A DNA stretch of 64,000 bases from Massilia sp. YIM B02763. Lineage in GTDB: Bacteria > Pseudomonadota > Gammaproteobacteria > Burkholderiales > Burkholderiaceae_D. The DNA lies in contig NZ_JASNRD010000003.1 in NCBI RefSeq assembly GCF_030412015.1, positions 62,001 through 126,000 on the forward strand, in the 5' to 3' direction. The notes under the pieces were generated by a model that saw nothing but the letters and a program-made list of their open reading frames with translations, had not been told where the DNA came from and ran no database searches. The position numbers and the translations under genes were made by a program. Positions 8,977 to 17,756 of the stretch are shown here, piece after piece; within the stretch, counting starts at the first letter, position 1; each line of letters begins with the position of its first letter.

Positions 8977-8988
8977 CGTGACCCCGCC

Positions 8989-9543
8989 ATGCCGTACACC
9001 GCCACCCGCACCGCGATCCCCGACGTCCTGATGCTCGAACCCCGGGTGTTCGAGGACGACCGCGGCTTCTTTTTCGAAAGCTTCAACGCGCGCGATTTCC
9101 GCGCGGCGACGGGCCTGGACGCGACGTTCGTGCAGGACAACCATAGCCGTTCGGGTCCCGGCGTGCTGCGCGGCATGCACTACCAGGTCGACCATGCCCA
9201 GGGCAAGCTGGTGCGGGTCGTGCGCGGCAGCGTGTTCGACGCCGTCGTCGACCTGCGCCGTTCCTCTCCCACCTTCGGGCGCTGGGTCGGCGCCGTCCTC
9301 AGCGCGGAAAACCGGCGCCAGATCTGGGTGCCGCCCGGCTTCGCCCACGGTTTCGTCGTGCTGGGCGACGAGGCGGCCGAGTGCCTGTACAAGACCACCG
9401 ACTACTGGTATCCCGAGCACGAGCGCTGCCTGCTGTGGAACGACCCGGCGGTGGGCATCGCCTGGCCCGTCGACGGCGTGCCGGCGATGGCCGCGAAGGA
9501 CGCGGCCGGGCGGACGCTGGACGCGGCCGACTTGTTCGACTGA
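8989..9543 (+). CDS. rfbC: dTDP-4-dehydrorhamnose 3,5-epimerase
   Basis: Third pathway step: double epimerisation to dTDP-4-keto-L-rhamnose. 184-residue cupin. FEDDRGFFFESFN and GVLRGMHYQ carry the nucleotide-binding residues and the catalytic base H64; IWVPPGFAHGF and YKTTDYWYPEHE carry the conserved catalytic-site tyrosine region. Ends the four-gene operon, 12 bp after rfbA. The rhamnose probably goes to O-antigen, exopolysaccharide or rhamnosylated proteins; no glycosyltransferase is present here to tell. Confidence 0.97.
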   Translation: MPYTATRTAIPDVLMLEPRVFEDDRGFFFESFNARDFRAATGLDATFVQDNHSRSGPGVLRGMHYQVDHAQGKLVRVVRGSVFDAVVDLRRSSPTFGRWVGAVLSAENRRQIWVPPGFAHGFVVLGDEAAECLYKTTDYWYPEHERCLLWNDPAVGIAWPVDGVPAMAAKDAAGRTLDAADLFD

Positions 9544-9547
9544 CAGC

Positions 9548-9565
9548 GGCTGCCGTCCGGCAGCC
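9548..9565 (+). terminator. GC hairpin after rfbC
   Basis: GGCTGCCG (9548-9555) and CGGCAGCC (9558-9565) are perfectly complementary and lie 4 bp after the rfbC stop. There is no following T-run, so it is at best a weak or Rho-assisted terminator. Confidence 0.4.
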
Positions 9566-9941
9566 AGGAACGCGGGCCTCATGCTTTAACAAAGAAATAT
9601 TCTTGCGCTTATTTTCGTTGTTGTGCGGCAACGGTTGCGGAATTTTTCGATTTTCTTTGTCCGCGGAACGGAAGAGTTGCCTACACTGCCCGTATGTACT
9701 GACAAAGCAGTTCCGCTACACCACCAAACCCTGCCGGCTTTACGTTCCCGGCAGTCGTTGCTGTCGACCATCCCCAAATCCGATGGTCACCTTGCCGCCA
9801 CCGTCGCACGATGCATGACGGTCGCGCTGGTCGATACGGCCCGGCTTCGCTCCATCCCTGCGATCGCCTTCCAGTTCCCGTGCGGGAGCCCGATACCCCA
9901 TGCGTTTGTCAGCAAAACCAATCGCGCGCCGGAGGCAATGA
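9566..9941. other. Intergenic region, rfbC to chemoreceptor
   Basis: About 375 bp without a supported gene. Bases 9585-9720 are markedly less GC-rich than the surroundings and are the likely promoter area for the receptor gene. I looked for a sigma-28 site (TAAA-N15-GCCGATAA) and did not find one. The short open frames here have no ribosome binding site or recognisable product. Confidence 0.5.
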
Positions 9942-11579
9942 ATGAACATGTTTAAACATCTGAGGATCGGTACCCAGCTGACGCTGGGATTCGGCATCCT
10001 GACGGTCTTGATGCTGGTGATGGTCACGGTGTCGATCGTCGGACTGTCATCCATTCGCGAGGCGTTCCAACGCCAGCACAATGCCAACGGCCTGCACCTG
10101 AAACCCCTGTACGTGGCGCGCGAAGCGCTGGCGCAGACCGGCCTGGCGGCGCGCAACGCCTACATCTTCACCGATGAAGGCAAGGCGCGCAACGAGCTGG
10201 ACCTGGTCGACCAGCAGAAGGCGATCTACCTGGATGCGCTGGAAAAAATGACGCCGGCGTTCGCCGGCAATCGCCAGTTCGACAAGGTCCGCACTGGGCT
10301 GTTGGCCATGGCCAGTGCGCTCGAGCGCCCGCGCAAGTACCGCGAGGCGAAGGAAATGGAGGCATACGGGAAATTCCTCGTCGAGGAGTGCAGCCCGCTG
10401 CGCCACCAGATCGTGGCCGACATCGCCGTGCTCGTGGCGGAGGCGGAGCGGGAAGTGGCACAGGCGGAAGCGTCGTCGCAGCATGCCGAGGAGGTCGCGC
10501 ACAAATGGGCGATCGCGCTCGCCGTCGCCGCCGTCGTGCTGAGCGCGCTGGTCGCCAGCACCATCACGCGCCTGCTGCTGCGCCAGCTGGGCGGCGAGCC
10601 CGCGTACACGGCCGCCGTCGCCAACCGCATCGCGCAAGGCGACCTCGCGACGTCCGTCGACGTGCGCGCGGACGACCGTGCCAGCCTGCTGTTTTCCGTG
10701 AAGACGATGCGCGACAGCCTGGCGTCCATCGTCGGCCAGGTGCGCCACGGCGTCGATGCGATCACCCATGCGTCGTCCGATATCGCGCACGGCAGCAGCG
10801 ACCTGTCCTCGCGCAGTGCCGCACAGGCATCCTCGCTGGAACGCATCGCGTCGGCGATGGAAGAGCTGACGACGACGGTGCAGCAGAACGCCGGCAATGC
10901 CAAGCAGGCCAATACGCTGGCGCAATCGGCATCCACGGTATCGCAGGAGGGCGGGGCGGTCATGCGCCAGGTGACGCATACGATGGCGGCGATCAACGAT
11001 TCGTCCAAGAAGATCGTCGACATCATTTCCGTCATCGACGGCATCGCGTTCCAGACCAATATCCTGGCGCTGAACGCGGCCGTCGAGGCGGCCCGCGCGG
11101 GAGAACAGGGCCGCGGCTTCGCCGTCGTGGCGAGCGAGGTGCGCAGCCTGGCGCAGCGCTCGGCCGGCGCCGCCAAGGAAATCAAGACCCTGATCGAGGA
11201 TTCCGTGGGCAAGGTCGACATGGGCTCGGAACTGGTCGACCGTGCCGGATCGACGATGCAGACCCTCGTGGAAAGCGTGCAACGCGTGACCGAAATCATG
11301 GAAGAGATCAGCATCGCGAGCGCCGAACAGAGCCAGGGCATCGGCGAGGTGAGCAATGCGATCGGCGAAATGGATGGCATGACCCAGCAGGACACGGCCC
11401 TCGTCGAGGAAACCTCGGCGGCGGCGCAGGAACTGAAGGAGCAGGCATCCGGCCTCGCCACGCTGGTCGGCCACTTCAAGCTCGACAGGGCGGAGGGCGC
11501 TGCAAGCGCCCTGGCCGCGCCGGGCCAGCGCGAGCGCGTGCGGGGCGCGTATCCGGAGGCGCGCCTGGCCCGCAACTGA
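9942..11579 (+). CDS. Methyl-accepting chemotaxis protein
   Basis: Inner-membrane chemoreceptor, 545 aa. Layout: TM1 about 11-32, periplasmic four-helix-bundle-type sensor 33-187, TM2 about 188-210, HAMP about 212-265, then the cytoplasmic signalling rod. The conserved CheA/CheW hairpin tip is [20 protein letters not shown] near residue 370. No C-terminal CheR-binding pentapeptide. GGAGG (9931-9935) lies 6 bases before the ATG; an overlapping ATG four bases earlier is out of frame. The variant tip [18 protein letters not shown] replaces the usual TQQNAALVEE. Ligand unknown. Confidence 0.95.
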   Translation: MNMFKHLRIGTQLTLGFGILTVLMLVMVTVSIVGLSSIREAFQRQHNANGLHLKPLYVAREALAQTGLAARNAYIFTDEGKARNELDLVDQQKAIYLDALEKMTPAFAGNRQFDKVRTGLLAMASALERPRKYREAKEMEAYGKFLVEECSPLRHQIVADIAVLVAEAEREVAQAEASSQHAEEVAHKWAIALAVAAVVLSALVASTITRLLLRQLGGEPAYTAAVANRIAQGDLATSVDVRADDRASLLFSVKTMRDSLASIVGQVRHGVDAITHASSDIAHGSSDLSSRSAAQASSLERIASAMEELTTTVQQNAGNAKQANTLAQSASTVSQEGGAVMRQVTHTMAAINDSSKKIVDIISVIDGIAFQTNILALNAAVEAARAGEQGRGFAVVASEVRSLAQRSAGAAKEIKTLIEDSVGKVDMGSELVDRAGSTMQTLVESVQRVTEIMEEISIASAEQSQGIGEVSNAIGEMDGMTQQDTALVEETSAAAQELKEQASGLATLVGHFKLDRAEGAASALAAPGQRERVRGAYPEARLARN

Positions 11580-11664
11580 TGGGTGGCCGGCTATGCGCCG
11601 GTCTCCGCACATCGTCTTTTCAAACAACTAACGACATCCATTCCTCGTCGTCGAAGGAGCGCGC

Positions 11665-13288
11665 ATGCGTATCAATTCCCCCGTTACCGGCAACGAAGCC
11701 ATGCTTGCCGATGGCCGCACGATCGTGTCCACGACCGACCTGCACGGCAATATCCAGTACGCCAATCCGTATTTCATCGAGGTCAGCGGCTTCACCGAGG
11801 AAGAGCTGATCGGCGCCGCAGAACCTCGTGCGCCACCCCGACATGCCCGTCGAGGCGTTTGCCGACCTGTGGTCGACGATCCGCTCGGGCCGTCCCTGGA
11901 GCGGCATGGTCAAGAACCGCTGCAAGAACGGCGACCACTACTGGGTGTATGCGAACGTCACGCCCGTCATCGAATCCGGCAGGGCGGTCGGCTACATGTC
12001 CGTGCGCACCAAGCCGTCGCGCGAGCAGGTGGCGGCGGCCAGTGCGCTGTATGCCGAGTTCAAGGCCGGCAACCCGCGCAAGCTCGTCCTCAAGCATGGC
12101 CGCCTGCACCGCACCGGCATGGCGGGCCGGCTGGCGCAGCTGCGCCACCTGCCCTTGCGTGTGCAGATCGACGGCGGCATGGGCGCCATGGCGGCGATCC
12201 TGCTGGCGGTGCTCGTGGAAGCCTGGCAGGCCGGGGTGTCGTCGTGGGTGCTGCTGTCGCTGGCGCTCACGATCGGCGTTGCCGCCATGCTCTGGCTCAG
12301 CCTGCGCCGCAACGTGCTGGCGCCGCTCGACAGCGTCACGTCGTTCACGCGGCGCCTGGCCGGTGGCGACCTCACGGCCCGCGTCGACAGCAACGTCGAC
12401 AACGAAATGGGCCAGCTCGTCGCGGCGCTGCGCCAGACCTCGGTCAACCTGTTCAGCGTGATCGGCGACGTGCGCGGCAATTTCGACGAGATCCGCCATG
12501 CGACCGGTGAAATCGCCAGCGGCAACATGGACCTCTCCAGCCGTACGGAATCGCAGGCCTCGAGCCTGCAGGAGACGGCGGCCAGCATGGAACAGCTGAC
12601 CCGGAACGTGCTGCAGAACGGGGACAACGTGAAGACGGCGAACGAACTGGCCGTGCGTGCCGCCGGCATGGCCGTGCGCGGCGGCGGTACCGTCGACGAA
12701 GCCGTCAAGACGATGCAGGCGATCAGCACGTCGTCGCACCAGGTGCTGAACATCATCGGCATGATCGACGCGATCGCGTTCCAGACCAACATCCTCGCGC
12801 TGAACGCGGCCGTCGAGGCGGCGCGCGCGGGCGAGCAGGGCCGCGGCTTCGCGGTCGTGGCGAGCGAGGTACGCAACCTGTCCCAGCGCACCGCCGCGGC
12901 GGCCAAGGAAGTCAAGCAGCTCATCGACGTGTCGATCGCCACCGTCGACAGCGGCAGCAAGCTGACCGCGCTCGCGGGGCAGACGATGGGCGAGATCATC
13001 GCGGCCGTCGAGAGCGTGCGCAAGGTGGTGGAGGGGATCGCCGGCGCCACGGTCGAGCAGAACGGCGGCATCGGCCAGGTCAACCAGGCCGTGAGCCAGC
13101 TCGATGCGATCACCCAGCAGAACGCGGCGCTGGTCGAGGAAGCCGCCGCCGCGGCCGGTTCGCTCGCCCAGCAGGCGGAAAACGTCGCGTCGGCCTTGCG
13201 CGTGTTCCGCCTGGAACAGACCGGCGGCGCCCGCCTGGCGGCGCCCCGGGATGCCAACCGCCCGCGTATCGCGGCCCCTGCCGCCTAG
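11665..13288 (+). pseudogene. Aer-like PAS chemoreceptor, frameshifted
   Basis: A PAS-containing receptor of the Aer (aerotaxis, FAD-PAS) type, broken into two frames. From ATG 11665 the protein reads correctly through STTDLHGNIQYANPYFIEVSGFTEEELIG, then the frame is lost at about 11815. In the +1 frame (from 11816) it resumes with PQNLVRHPDMP and continues intact to 13288. Relatives read ...LIGAPQNLVRHPDMP, so loss of two bases (CG from GGCGCGCCGCAG) explains it exactly. After the PAS domain come a hydrophobic segment at about 12170-12310, HAMP, and the standard signalling hairpin ([20 protein letters not shown] near 12775). Either a real mutation or an assembly error. An internal GTG at 11828 could start a product lacking the PAS N-terminus. 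Confidence 0.85.
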
Positions 13289-13656
13289 CGTCCGGTATCC
13301 GGCGCCGCGTCCGTTGCCTGCGCCCCTCCGGCGGCCTCCGCGAGGTCGACGATGAGGACGGTGCCGTTCCCCTGGGGCCGGAAACGCAGCGTGAAGCTAC
13401 CGTCCGCGGCACGAAACGCGGCCGGGCCCACGCGCGTCACGCCCATCTCGCCGTGGCCGTCGAGCTGGGCGCGAATCCTGTATGCGCTGCCGGTCATCGT
13501 CAGCAGGCGTCCTCCCGGAAAGGCGTACTGGCCCCTGATGTCGTCGAGCCGGAGCTGCTGCGCCGGTGGGTCGCGGTCCTTGCCTGGCTCGTCCGCATGC
13601 GCGGCGTGGAGCGCCGCGTAGAGAAGGACAGCGGAGATACTCGGCTTCTTGTTCAT
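13285..13656 (-). CDS. Small exported protein of unknown function, 123 aa
   Basis: Starts MNKKPSISAVLLYAALHAAHA, a probable Sec signal peptide, giving a mature protein of about 100 residues with beta-strand character (YAFPGGRLLTMTGSAYRIRAQLDG...). GGAGG lies 6 bases before the ATG (GGAGGTGGCGC). It overlaps the end of the chemoreceptor gene by 4 bp tail-to-tail. No family recognised. The 13657-13760 region upstream is unusually AT-rich and is the likely promoter. Confidence 0.7.
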   Translation of the reverse strand: MNKKPSISAVLLYAALHAAHADEPGKDRDPPAQQLRLDDIRGQYAFPGGRLLTMTGSAYRIRAQLDGHGEMGVTRVGPAAFRAADGSFTLRFRPQGNGTVLIVDLAEAAGGAQATDAAPDTGR

Positions 13657-13803
13657 GCGCCACCTCCATCATGATGTCATTGAATATTGATTCCTATGAA
13701 AGGTATCGTTAACTTCTATGTAATGGCAATATAAATTTCCATCAAATGGAATTATTGCGCTTTTGCGCTGCCCATCCGGCAGCTCGGCAAGTTGGACAGG
13801 CGA

Positions 13804-13818
13804 GGGCACGAAAAATGC
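13804..13818 (+). promoter_or_regulatory. Sigma-54-like -24/-12 element upstream of flhB
   Basis: GGGCACGAAAAATGC has GG (13805-13806) and GC (13817-13818) exactly 10 bp apart and fits TGGCACG-N4-TTGC except at two positions. A single chance match is possible, and nothing equivalent is seen before flhA or flhF. Confidence 0.3.
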
Positions 13819-13824
13819 GCTGCC

Positions 13825-13873
13825 TTTCCCGCGCTGCTTTTTGAATGGCCCACGGGCAACATCTGGAATAATG
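13825..13873 (+). promoter_or_regulatory. Flagellar promoter block, flhB copy
   Basis: Weaker copy of a block found before flhA and flhF: TTTCCCG at the left, GGGCAACATC in the middle and GAATAATG (AATAAT at 13867-13872) at the right, ending about 30 bp before the flhB ATG. Confidence 0.4.
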
Positions 13874-13901
13874 CTCACCTGAAATCAACCCGGGAGCAGA
13901 C

Positions 13902-15080
13902 ATGGCGGAAGCAGGCGGCCAGGACAAGACCGAACCAGCATCGGAGAGACGGCTGAAGCAGGCACGCGAGAACGGCGACATTCCCCGTTCGCGCGAAGTC
14001 GCCACGTTCGTCGTCCTGATGACGGCCGGCGCCGGCCTGTGGATGCTGGGCGGCGGCCTCGTCGACAAGCTGACGACCACGCTGCACCGCGGCCTGGCGC
14101 TGGACCGCGAGCAGATCCACAACCCGGCGCTGCTGTTCGAGCGCATCGGCAGCGACGTCGTCGGCGTGCTGCTGGCTTGCCTGCCGCTGGCCGCCGCCGT
14201 CATGCTGGTGATGCTGGCGTCGCCCCTCGTCATCGGCGGCTGGAATTTCTCGGCCAAGGCTTTCGTGCCGAAATTCGGGAAATTGAACCCGATCAGCGGC
14301 ATCGGCAACATGATTTCCAAGAATGCACTGGTCGAGCTGCTCAAGGCGATCGCCAAGACGCTGCTGGTCGGCGCCGTGGCCTGGATCGTCATCATGGGAC
14401 AGAAGGATGCGCTGATCGGCCTGGCCGTCGAGCCCGTCGGCACGGCCGCTCCGCACCTGGGCGGCCTGCTGGCCAAGGCCTTCCTCGTCATGGTGGGCGC
14501 GCTCGGTGCGATCGCCTTGCTGGACGCGCCGTACCAGCTCTGGCACTACGCGGACAAGATGAAGATGACGCGCCAGGAAGTCATCCAGGAATCGAAGGAA
14601 TCGGACGGCAACCCCCAGATCAAGGGCAAGATCCGCCAGCTGCAGCGCGAGATGGCGAGGAAGCGCATGATGTCGAACGTGCCGACGGCCGACGTGGTCG
14701 TGACCAACCCGACCCACTTCGCGGTGGCGCTGAAGTATGCCGAAGGCGGCCGCGGCGCCCCGCGCGTGGTGGCCAAGGGTACCGACGCCGTGGCTGCCAA
14801 GATCCGAGAAATTGCAAAGGAGAACAAGGTCGCGCTGCTGGAAGCGCCGGCGCTGGCGCGTGCGCTGTACAAGCACACGGACATCGACGACGAGATTCCC
14901 GAGGCGCTGTACTCCGCCGTCGCCGAGGTGCTGGCCTACGTCTACCAGCTGCGTGCCTACAGCAAGGGCACCACCGAGCACTACCCGGACCGCCCGACCA
15001 GGCTGCCCGTGCCGCCGGAGATGGACCCGTTCAACCCGGCATCGCAAAAGGCGGGCACCCCGCCAAACAATCTGCACTGA
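13902..15080 (+). CDS. flhB: Flagellar export switch protein FlhB
   Basis: Inner-membrane component of the flagellar type III export gate that switches from rod/hook to filament substrates. 392 aa: soluble N-terminus (MAEAGGQDKTEPASERRLKQARENGDIPRSREV), four membrane segments between about 30 and 210, then the cytoplasmic domain. The autocleavage site N269-P270-T271-H272 is present at the same position as in E. coli. The C-terminal tail after about 350 is proline-rich. Start ATG 13902 follows GGGAGCAGAC. First gene of the export/regulatory cluster flhB-flhA-flhF-flhG-fliA, but each of the first three has its own upstream region. Confidence 0.98.
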   Translation: MAEAGGQDKTEPASERRLKQARENGDIPRSREVATFVVLMTAGAGLWMLGGGLVDKLTTTLHRGLALDREQIHNPALLFERIGSDVVGVLLACLPLAAAVMLVMLASPLVIGGWNFSAKAFVPKFGKLNPISGIGNMISKNALVELLKAIAKTLLVGAVAWIVIMGQKDALIGLAVEPVGTAAPHLGGLLAKAFLVMVGALGAIALLDAPYQLWHYADKMKMTRQEVIQESKESDGNPQIKGKIRQLQREMARKRMMSNVPTADVVVTNPTHFAVALKYAEGGRGAPRVVAKGTDAVAAKIREIAKENKVALLEAPALARALYKHTDIDDEIPEALYSAVAEVLAYVYQLRAYSKGTTEHYPDRPTRLPVPPEMDPFNPASQKAGTPPNNLH

Positions 15081-15089
15081 TTCCATCGA

Positions 15090-15116
15090 TGGCCGGCGCC
15101 TGGCGCCGGCCATTTT
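15090..15116 (+). terminator. Strong intrinsic terminator after flhB
   Basis: TGGCCGGCGC (15090-15099), loop CTG, GCGCCGGCCA (15103-15112), then TTTT. It separates flhB from flhA, so flhA needs its own promoter. Confidence 0.85.
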
Positions 15117-15141
15117 CGCGTCTGCGCACGAATTACGGCGC

Positions 15142-15191
15142 TTTTTCCCGTCTCTTCCCCCAATGGTTTCCTCTGGGCATCAGCAATAATG
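15142..15191 (+). promoter_or_regulatory. Flagellar promoter block, flhA copy
   Basis: Starts with TTTTTCCC-GTCT, followed by GTTTCCTC, GGCATC and CAATAATG (CAATAAT at 15184-15190). It closely matches the block before flhF. AATAAT resembles a -10 hexamer with no proper -35, as expected for an activator-dependent flagellar promoter. The flhA ATG is about 65 bp downstream. Confidence 0.55.
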
Positions 15192-15256
15192 TTGTGCCTG
15201 GGTAAGCTATCGCCGCTTGCCGACACCAACAACGCACACGGAACGACGGAGCACGC

Positions 15257-17392
15257 ATGAACGGATTCAAACTGCCAGGATGGATGGGAGCGATCACCTC
15301 GCGCGGCAATGCGCTGGCGGCGCCGATCCTCATCATCCTGCTGTTGTCGATGATGATCCTGCCGCTGCCGGCGTTCGCACTCGACCTGTTCTTCAGTTTC
15401 AATATCGCGATGTCCGTGATCGTGCTGCTGACCGCGCTGTACACGGTCAAGCCGCTCGACTTCATGGCCTTCCCGGCCGTGCTGCTGGTCACCACCATGC
15501 TGCGCCTGGCGCTGAACGTGGCCTCGACCCGCGTCGTGCTGACCGAGGGCCACACGGGCGGCGCCGCGGCCGGCAAGGTGATCGAGGCCTTCGGTCACTT
15601 CCTGATCGGCGGCAACTACACGGTCGGCCTGGTCGTGTTCATCATCCTGACCATCATCAACTTCACCGTCGTCACCAAGGGCGCGGGCCGTATCGCCGAG
15701 GTGGGCGCGCGCTTCGCCCTGGACGCGATGCCGGGCAAGCAGATGGCGATCGACGCCGACCTGAACGCCGGCCTGATCGGCGAGGACGAAGCCAAGAAGC
15801 GCCGCGCCGAGACCGCCCAGGAAGCGGAATTCTACGGTTCGATGGACGGTGCCTCGAAGTACGTCCACGGCGACGCCGTCGCCGGTATCCTCGTCACCGT
15901 CATCAACGTCATCGGCGGCCTCATCGTCGGCATGGTCCAGCACGACATGGCCTTCGGCGACGCCGTCAAGAACTACACGCTGCTGGCCATCGGCGACGGC
16001 CTGGTCGCGCAGATTCCCTCGCTGATCATCTCGATCGCGGCCGGCATGGTCGTCTCGCGCGTCGCCAGCGACAAGGACGTCGGCCAGCAGGTCATCGGCC
16101 AGCTGTTCGCCCGTCCGATGGTCATGTACATCACCGGCGGCATCATCGGCGGCATGGGCCTGATCCCGGGCATGCCGAACCTCGTGTTCCTGCTGCTGGG
16201 CAGCCTGCTGTTCGGCGCCGGCTACCTGCTGGAAAAACGCCAGAAGGACGCCCCGGCCCAGGAAGCGGCCCGTGCGGCCGGCGGCGCCGTTGGCGCGGCC
16301 GGTGCCCAGGGCGCGGCGGGTGGCGCGGCGGCGGCGACCACGCCGGCCGAGCAGGAAGAGGCGAGCTGGCAGGACGTCATGCCGGTCGACACGCTCGGCC
16401 TGGAAGTGGGCTACCGCCTGATCCCGCTGGTCGACAAGGGCCAGAGCGGCGAGCTGCTCAAGCGCATCAAGGGCATCCGCAAGAAGTTCGCCCAGGAAGT
16501 CGGCTTTCTGGCACCGCCCGTGCACATCCGCGACAACCTGGAACTGAAGCCCTCGGCCTACCGCATCACCCTGAAGGGCGTGGAAGTGGGCAGCGGCGAG
16601 GCGATGAACGGCCAGTTCCTGGCGATCAACCCGGGCATGGCCAGCGGCACGCTGCCGGGCCTGGTGACCACCGATCCCGCGTTCGACCTGCCGGCGATCT
16701 GGATCGACGCCGGCCTGAAGGACGAGGCGCAGAGCATGGGCTATACCGTGGTCGACGCCGGCACCGTCATCGCCACCCACCTGAACCACCTGATCACCAC
16801 CCACGCGGCGGAACTGCTGGGCCGCATGGAAGTGCAGGCGCTGCTGGACCACCTGGGCAAGGAATCGCCGAAGCTGGTCGAGGACCTGGTGCCGAAGGTC
16901 GTGTCGCTGTCGACGCTGCAGAAAGTGCTGCAGAACCTGCTGAACGAAGGCGTGCACATCCGCGACATGCGCACCATCATCGAAACCCTGTCGGAACACG
17001 GCGGCAGCACCCAGGACGCCAACGACCTGACCACGCTGGTGCGCATCGCGCTGGGCCGCGCCATCGTCCAGCAGCTGTTCCCGGGCACCAACGAATTGTC
17101 GGTGATGACCCTGGACAACCGCCTCGAGCGCCTGCTGGTGCAGGCCCTGAACGCGGGCGGCGACGGCACCGGCATCGAGCCGGGCCTGGCCGACACCATC
17201 GTCCAGCAGGCGGCGAATGCCTCGCAGCAGCAGGAAGCCATGGGCCTGACCCCGGTACTGCTGGTGCCGGGACCGCTGCGCACGCTGCTGTCGCGCTTCC
17301 TGCGCCGCGCGCTGCCGCAACTGAAGGTGCTGTCGCATTCCGAGATCCCGGAGTCGAAGACGATCCGCGTCACGAGCCTGGTCGGCGCTTAA
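15257..17392 (+). CDS. flhA: Flagellar export gate protein FlhA
   Basis: Major component of the type III export gate; its nonameric cytoplasmic ring docks chaperone-substrate complexes. 711 aa: about eight membrane segments in residues 25-330, including the conserved FHIPEP-type block (AFPAVLLVTTMLRLALNVASTRVVL) and the GRIAEVGARFALDAMPGKQMAID loop, then the soluble domain. The linker at about 335-375 is strikingly Ala/Gly-rich. Preceded by its own promoter block and by the flhB terminator. An overlapping frame starting at 15217 is a shadow. Confidence 0.98.
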   Translation: MNGFKLPGWMGAITSRGNALAAPILIILLLSMMILPLPAFALDLFFSFNIAMSVIVLLTALYTVKPLDFMAFPAVLLVTTMLRLALNVASTRVVLTEGHTGGAAAGKVIEAFGHFLIGGNYTVGLVVFIILTIINFTVVTKGAGRIAEVGARFALDAMPGKQMAIDADLNAGLIGEDEAKKRRAETAQEAEFYGSMDGASKYVHGDAVAGILVTVINVIGGLIVGMVQHDMAFGDAVKNYTLLAIGDGLVAQIPSLIISIAAGMVVSRVASDKDVGQQVIGQLFARPMVMYITGGIIGGMGLIPGMPNLVFLLLGSLLFGAGYLLEKRQKDAPAQEAARAAGGAVGAAGAQGAAGGAAAATTPAEQEEASWQDVMPVDTLGLEVGYRLIPLVDKGQSGELLKRIKGIRKKFAQEVGFLAPPVHIRDNLELKPSAYRITLKGVEVGSGEAMNGQFLAINPGMASGTLPGLVTTDPAFDLPAIWIDAGLKDEAQSMGYTVVDAGTVIATHLNHLITTHAAELLGRMEVQALLDHLGKESPKLVEDLVPKVVSLSTLQKVLQNLLNEGVHIRDMRTIIETLSEHGGSTQDANDLTTLVRIALGRAIVQQLFPGTNELSVMTLDNRLERLLVQALNAGGDGTGIEPGLADTIVQQAANASQQQEAMGLTPVLLVPGPLRTLLSRFLRRALPQLKVLSHSEIPESKTIRVTSLVGA

Positions 17393-17400
17393 GGCAGGCA

Positions 17401-17439
17401 GGGGTCAGAGTCCGGTTTTGCCGGTTGGACTCTGACCCC
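17401..17439. repeat. Palindromic repeat, GGGGTCAGAGTCC family, copy 1
   Basis: GGGGTCAGAGTCC (17401-17413) and its perfect reverse complement GGACTCTGACCCC (17427-17439) flank a loop with a further CCGG-TTTTG-CCGG stem. A second copy is at 29456-29494. This resembles REP-type elements; here it lies 8 bp after the flhA stop and could end its transcript. Confidence 0.8.
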
Positions 17440-17447
17440 GGTGTGCT

Positions 17448-17492
17448 CGCCACCACGGTATGCGCCACCACGGTATGCGCCGCCAAGGTGGG
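17448..17492 (+). repeat. 15-bp tandem repeat, about 3 units
   Basis: CGCCACCACGGTATG occurs at 17448-17462 and identically at 17463-17477, followed by a degenerate third unit (CGCCGCCAAGGTGGG). Part of a repeat-filled spacer between flhA and flhF. Confidence 0.7.
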
Positions 17493-17498
17493 CCTGTG

Positions 17499-17577
17499 AT
17501 GCTCACCCTACGGGAGCGTTCACGGCCGATTCCATGTAGGGTGGGCGCGGCCGGCGTAGGCACCACGTGCCCACCAT
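17499..17577. repeat. GTAGGGTGGGC-type intergenic repeat, copy 1
   Basis: Contains CACCCTACGG near 17505 and, inverted, TGTAGGGTGGGCGC near 17535 and ACCACGTGCCCACC near 17563. The same words recur at 22886-22910 and, with GGAC instead of GGGC, at 47387-47456. Degenerate palindromic repeat; no gene in the 17393-17756 spacer. Confidence 0.6.
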
Positions 17578-17629
17578 GCATGCCCCCCATCATCCCATTC
17601 CCCCGCAACGGCCTGGACTGAAATAGGCC

Positions 17630-17681
17630 TTTTTCCCCGTCTTATTCCCTCGATCGTTTCCTCCCGGCATCGTCAATAATC
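17630..17681 (+). promoter_or_regulatory. Flagellar promoter block, flhF copy
   Basis: TTTTTCCCCGTCT, TTCCC, CGTTTCCTC, GGCATCGT and CAATAATC (CAATAAT at 17674-17680) match the flhA block over about 50 bp with one or two indels. The flhF ATG lies about 75 bp downstream. Likely a shared activator site. Confidence 0.55.
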
Positions 17682-17756
17682 CTATTCGTGATGAGCGCAC
17701 TGCGCTCTTGAAATAGCCGACCAACCGGCGAAGCGAAGCAACAGCGGAGAGCAACG

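Noticed and set aside
9566..9941. Sigma-28 promoter for the chemoreceptor
   Set aside because: No TAAA with a GCCGATAA-like box at the correct distance.
17448..17492. CRISPR array
   Set aside because: Units are 15 bp, directly tandem with no spacers and only about three copies.
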